DNA of 64,000 nt from positions 186,001 through 250,000 of the forward strand of contig NZ_CP119862.1 in assembly GCF_029338175.1 (NCBI RefSeq). The letters run 5' to 3'. Made by a program: the position numbers and the translations under genes. Positions 60,746 to 64,000 of this stretch are shown in pieces (position 1 is the first letter of the stretch; each line of letters starts with the position of its first letter). The notes under the pieces were generated by a model that ran no database searches, had not been told where the DNA came from, and worked only from the letters and a program-made list of their open reading frames with translations. This stretch comes from Citrobacter enshiensis. GTDB lineage: Bacteria; Pseudomonadota; Gammaproteobacteria; Enterobacterales; Enterobacteriaceae.

Positions 60746-61795
60746 TTATCCCGGTAATCGACTCTTGGGGCGCCCAGGCCCCAGTAATATCGCCAGTTTG
60801 CTGCCGCCTTTGGTGGTTTCCATCCAAATTTTGCACACGCTGGTTAAGGGAACAGAAAGTAACATACCTACCGGACCTAATAACCATCCCCATACCAGTA
60901 ATGAGAGAAATACCACGAGAGTGGACATTCCCAGGCGATGCCCCATGATGCGCGGCTCCAGAATATTACCAATGACCATATGGACCACTAAAAAGAGCGC
61001 ACCCACCAGGATACACTCATAAAACCCGTTAAATAACAGGGCCTGGATCATGGGCGGTACGGCCGAAATAACCGAACCAATATTGGGGACATAGTTCAGC
61101 AGGAAGGCGAGCACGCCCCACATGAGCGCAAACTGAATCCCCATCAGCGCAAGCCCCAGCCAGATAATGGCGCCGGTCCATAAACTCAGCAGCGTTTTCA
61201 GCGCCAGATAGTGAGAAACGCCTTTTAACGCCCGATGCAGACCGGCAATGTGGATCTGCGGATTGTTCAGCGCAAAACGCAGCTTGTAGGGGACGTGGCG
61301 GACTTCAAACAGCATGAAAACGACGGTCATCACCAGCAGAATAATACTGGCCATCGCGCCTGACAGCCCGGTCATCAGCGCAGTGGTGAGGGTCATCAGC
61401 TTGTCGGAATCGAGGCGTTGCAGCATACGCTCTGGCGACAAATGGAGATTGAGAAACGGCACCATCTCTTGCAGATGCAGGAGTTTGCGCGTCAGTTCTT
61501 TGTTGTATTTCGGCAGCATGGAAATGAATTCATTCACCGAGGAGGCCAGCACGCCGATCACTGCGGTGAGAACGATGAGCATCACCACGACCACCAGCGT
61601 GATCGCCAGCGGACGATGCAAACCCCGACGGATGAACCAGGTGACCAGCGGATTCAGGACAATGGCGAAAAAGAGCGCCAGTAAGAGTTGCACAATGATA
61701 TCTGCTGCGGCATGAATCCCGGCCAGAATGACCACTAACGCCGCCAGTTTTAGCAGAATGTGCAAACCCGTTTTGTCAGGCTGAGGGGTTGTCAT
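60746..61795 (-). CDS. yhhT: AI-2E-family membrane protein YhhT
   Basis: A 349-residue polytopic protein of the AI-2E (PerM/TqsA) family, with paired N-terminal TM helices (about 12-50), a helical cytoplasmic section and a C-terminal TM bundle containing VLAFLLNYVPNIGS (about 228-241), the family hallmark. The transported solute is unknown. Same length as E. coli YhhT; it ends 54 bases from the acpT start. Confidence 0.93.
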   Translation of the reverse strand: MTTPQPDKTGLHILLKLAALVVILAGIHAAADIIVQLLLALFFAIVLNPLVTWFIRRGLHRPLAITLVVVVMLIVLTAVIGVLASSVNEFISMLPKYNKELTRKLLHLQEMVPFLNLHLSPERMLQRLDSDKLMTLTTALMTGLSGAMASIILLVMTVVFMLFEVRHVPYKLRFALNNPQIHIAGLHRALKGVSHYLALKTLLSLWTGAIIWLGLALMGIQFALMWGVLAFLLNYVPNIGSVISAVPPMIQALLFNGFYECILVGALFLVVHMVIGNILEPRIMGHRLGMSTLVVFLSLLVWGWLLGPVGMLLSVPLTSVCKIWMETTKGGSKLAILLGPGRPKSRLPG

Positions 61796-61928
61796 GTCAA
61801 CGTCCTTCTTGTGTTCCGTTTGCTAAGTGTAGCGGCTGGCTTGACGCTGCTAATCTGAATCTTGCTGCTGATTTTCGTGGCCGGGCATGATAGAAATGAA
61901 ACACTGTTGTAAGAACGTGGTGGATCCC

Positions 61929-63146
61929 ATGCCAGAACCCGTCGCTGAACCGGCGCTCAATGGATTACGTCTTAATCTACGCATCGTCTCGGTTGTCATT
62001 TTTAACTTCGCCAGCTATCTGACCATCGGCCTGCCGCTCGCGGTACTGCCTGGCTATGTTCATGATGTGATGGGATTTAGCGCCTTCTGGGCGGGGCTGG
62101 TCATCAGTCTGCAATACTTTGCTACCCTCCTGAGTCGGCCCCATGCCGGACGATTCGCCGATCTCCTGGGGCCGAAAAAAATCGTGGTATTCGGTCTGTG
62201 CGGCTGTTTTTTAAGTGGCCTGAGTTATTTTTTTGCTGGTGCCACTAGCGGTTGGCCGATAGCGAGCTTACTGCTGTTGTGTCTGGGACGGCTGATCTTA
62301 GGCATCGGCCAAAGCTTTGCGGGCACTGGCTCCACGCTGTGGGGCGTAGGGGTAGTGGGATCGTTGCACATTGGGCGGGTGATTTCGTGGAACGGGATTG
62401 TCACCTATGGGGCAATGGCAATGGGGGCGCCGCTCGGCGTGCTGTTCTATGCCTGGGGTGGTTTGCAAGGGCTGGCGCTGACGATTATGGGCGTCGCCTT
62501 GCTGGCGGTGCTGTTTGCGCTCCCACGTCCCGCCGTGAAAGCCAGTAAAGGCAAACCTTTGCCGTTTCGCGCCGTTCTCGGACGGGTCTGGCTGTACGGC
62601 CTGGCGTTGTCGCTGGCGTCTGCCGGATTCGGTGTGATCGCCACCTTCATCACACTGTTTTATGACGCCAAAGGCTGGGATGGCGCGGCGTTCGCTCTCA
62701 CGCTGTTTAGCTGCGCGTTTGTCGGCACGCGTCTGTTGTTCCCCAATGGCATCAATCGGATCGGCGGTTTAAATGTGGCGATGATCTGTTTTGCGGTGGA
62801 GGTCGTTGGGCTGCTGCTGGTGGGGATGGCGGTAATGCCGTGGATGGCGAAAATCGGCGTATTGCTGGCAGGGGCTGGGTTCTCGCTGGTCTTCCCGGCA
62901 CTGGGCGTAGTGGCGGTGAAAGCGGTGCCGCAGCAAAACCAGGGCGCTGCGTTGGCAACCTATACGGTGTTTATGGATTTATCGTTGGGCGTCACCGGGC
63001 CGCTGGCCGGGCTGGTCATGACATGGGCGGGTGTTCCGGTTATCTATCTGGCGGCGGCAGGACTGGTGGCGGTTGCCTTTTTACTGACCTGGCAGTTAAA
63101 AAAACGGCCCCCGGCAGCGTTGCAGGAGGCCGTGTCATCGTCTTAA
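61929..63146 (+). CDS. yhhS: MFS transporter YhhS
   Basis: A 405-residue, 12-TM MFS exporter. Signature GRFADLLGPKKIVV (about 76-89) and a conserved ILGIGQSFAGTGSTLWGVG stretch (about 122-140) are visible. The start at 61929 (MPEPVAEP) matches E. coli; 14 further in-frame codons upstream look like leader. The coding 3' end also contains the dcrB terminator on the other strand. Confidence 0.94.
   Translation: MPEPVAEPALNGLRLNLRIVSVVIFNFASYLTIGLPLAVLPGYVHDVMGFSAFWAGLVISLQYFATLLSRPHAGRFADLLGPKKIVVFGLCGCFLSGLSYFFAGATSGWPIASLLLLCLGRLILGIGQSFAGTGSTLWGVGVVGSLHIGRVISWNGIVTYGAMAMGAPLGVLFYAWGGLQGLALTIMGVALLAVLFALPRPAVKASKGKPLPFRAVLGRVWLYGLALSLASAGFGVIATFITLFYDAKGWDGAAFALTLFSCAFVGTRLLFPNGINRIGGLNVAMICFAVEVVGLLLVGMAVMPWMAKIGVLLAGAGFSLVFPALGVVAVKAVPQQNQGAALATYTVFMDLSLGVTGPLAGLVMTWAGVPVIYLAAAGLVAVAFLLTWQLKKRPPAALQEAVSSS
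63098..63133 (-). terminator. dcrB terminator embedded in the yhhS coding end
   Basis: On the minus strand ACGGCCTCC / GGGGGCCGT form a 9-bp stem with one G-U pair, followed by T7 (A-run 63098-63104 on plus). It lies 17 bases after the dcrB stop and inside the last codons of convergent yhhS. Confidence 0.85.
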
Positions 63147-63149
63147 CCG

Positions 63150-63707
63150 TTACTGAATGACCAGCGTGTTAATGATGTTTTCAGCGGCAGTTTGCGCTTT
63201 TTGCTGGTCGTCCGCAGGCAGCGTGATCTGCAGGGTCAGCAGTTGGCTGCCCACTTTACCCAACACGACGGAAGAGTAAGCGGTCTGGCCTTTTGCCGAG
63301 ATAATGCTGTCTAACTGCTGAAGCGTGTGGCCTTTCAGCTCGATAGATTTGTTGGTCACGACCTGCAATTGCGGGTCACGGCTACGCTGTTGCTCTTCCA
63401 GACGTTTTGCCAGCACGGCCAGCTCTTCATTGGTGTCGTCGCCCACAATCACAATCACGGCTTTCTGGCCGGTGGCGTCAGAATAGACGTGCATATTGTT
63501 GGCCTGAGTCCCCAGCTTGCCGCTCTGGTCGGTCATATCTGCCGGCAGTGAGAAGCTGAGTTTGCCATCCATCAGGCTGACAGGTTGTCCGGTTGCGTTA
63601 CTTTCCGCCGCGGCACCCTCTGCCGGAGCTTTCGTATCGCTGTTATCACAGGCCGCAAGCCCCATAACCAGCAGGCCAATACCGACATATTTAACCAGAT
63701 TGCGCAT
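63150..63707 (-). CDS. dcrB: Periplasmic lipoprotein DcrB
   Basis: A 185-residue lipoprotein with signal peptide [16 protein letters not shown] and lipobox LAAC; the residue after Cys is Asp, so inner-membrane retention is predicted by the Lol +2 rule. In E. coli it is needed for phage C1 and C6 infection and affects lipoprotein maturation. The start at 63707 matches E. coli; the 18-codon longer reading would break the signal peptide. Convergent with yhhS (3-base gap). Confidence 0.95.
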   Translation of the reverse strand: MRNLVKYVGIGLLVMGLAACDNSDTKAPAEGAAAESNATGQPVSLMDGKLSFSLPADMTDQSGKLGTQANNMHVYSDATGQKAVIVIVGDDTNEELAVLAKRLEEQQRSRDPQLQVVTNKSIELKGHTLQQLDSIISAKGQTAYSSVVLGKVGSQLLTLQITLPADDQQKAQTAAENIINTLVIQ

Positions 63708-63779
63708 TGACTTCTTCCTTTCGATAAACGGCCATAACGGCTCATTCACCCATCTTATCACAACTCGGAAAACGAACCT

Positions 63780-64000
63780 TTAACTCGTCTGCAATGCCGA
63801 GATTTCAGATTTATCTGCCAGCCTTTTCAGCAACATATTCAGCAATACGCCATACATCGGCAGGAAGAAGACGAGGCTGATCAGCACTTTGAACGCGTAG
63901 TCGACGAGGGCGATTTCCATCCAGTGCTCGGCCATAAACGCGTCCGGGCTACGCCAGAAGGCGATAAAGAAGAAGGCGAGCGTATCACTGACGTTACCAA
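63780..64000 (-). CDS. yhhQ: Queuosine-precursor transporter YhhQ, C-terminal part
   Basis: This is the 3' end of a minus-strand gene that continues past the window edge. The 73 visible codons encode GNVSDTLAFFFIAFW, a helix-rich VECR/YhhQ-type membrane segment, then LLNMLLKRLADKSEISALQTS before TAA. This matches recalled E. coli YhhQ, which imports 7-cyano-7-deazaguanine. It lies upstream of dcrB on the same strand, 72 bases away, as in E. coli. Confidence 0.92.
   Translation of the reverse strand, partial: GNVSDTLAFFFIAFWRSPDAFMAEHWMEIALVDYAFKVLISLVFFLPMYGVLLNMLLKRLADKSEISALQTS

Overview
The window is a stretch of enterobacterial chromosome that is mostly vertically inherited core. Gene content and order match the bcs-dctA-kdgK-yhjD-treF-gorA-prlC-uspAB-pitA-yhiN and nikABCDE-acpT-yhhTS-dcrB-yhhQ blocks known from Escherichia, and most proteins look near-identical to E. 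coli ones from memory. The E. coli acid-fitness island is absent between gorA and treF, and the nikR-yhiN interval carries different cargo. Together these point to a close relative such as Citrobacter (inference; no species marker can be tested here). REP/BIME repeats and one ERIC element support Enterobacteriaceae. No tRNA, rRNA, insertion sequence, prophage or CRISPR array was seen.

Positions 1-15162 are a cellulose and cyclic-di-GMP neighbourhood. It holds the end of bcsA, then bcsB, bcsZ, bcsC, the membrane phosphodiesterase pdeK, dctA, the degenerate M16 protein yhjJ, kdgK and the flagellar-class phosphodiesterase pdeH, which is preceded by a near-perfect sigma-28 promoter. Positions 15284-20979 carry yhjG, yhjE, yhjD and a yhjC-type LysR regulator. 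Positions 21099-24295 are accessory: a short-chain dehydrogenase, a GNAT acetyltransferase and an unrecognised 528-residue membrane protein preceded by a 112-base palindromic element. Positions 24304-39752 are core metabolism and stress genes (treF, gorA, rlmJ, prlC, rsmJ, dtpB, uspA, uspB, pitA, yhiN) plus a divergent Rrf2 regulator / type-II NADH-dehydrogenase-like pair.

Positions 39892-54561 are the most interesting part: two catabolic operons that diverge from a 563-base regulatory region. Leftward is a hexuronate/aldonate set (ACS-family transporter, zinc dehydrogenase, uxuA, uxuB) with a convergent GntR/FCD regulator. Rightward is a tight seven-gene operon: MFS transporter, FGGY kinase, GlpD-like oxidase, alkyl-DHAP-synthase-like flavoenzyme, GlpP-type antiterminator, ABM monooxygenase-like protein and iron alcohol dehydrogenase. 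Its untranslated leader contains a CRP-like site, a promoter, a 14-bp intrinsic terminator and an overlapping alternative hairpin. This suggests GlpP-like antitermination of an uncharacterised pathway for a glycerol-related (possibly ether-linked) substrate.

Positions 54602-64000 return to core: the nickel importer operon nikABCDE-nikR with a perfect NikR box, acpT, yhhT, yhhS, dcrB and the 3' end of yhhQ.
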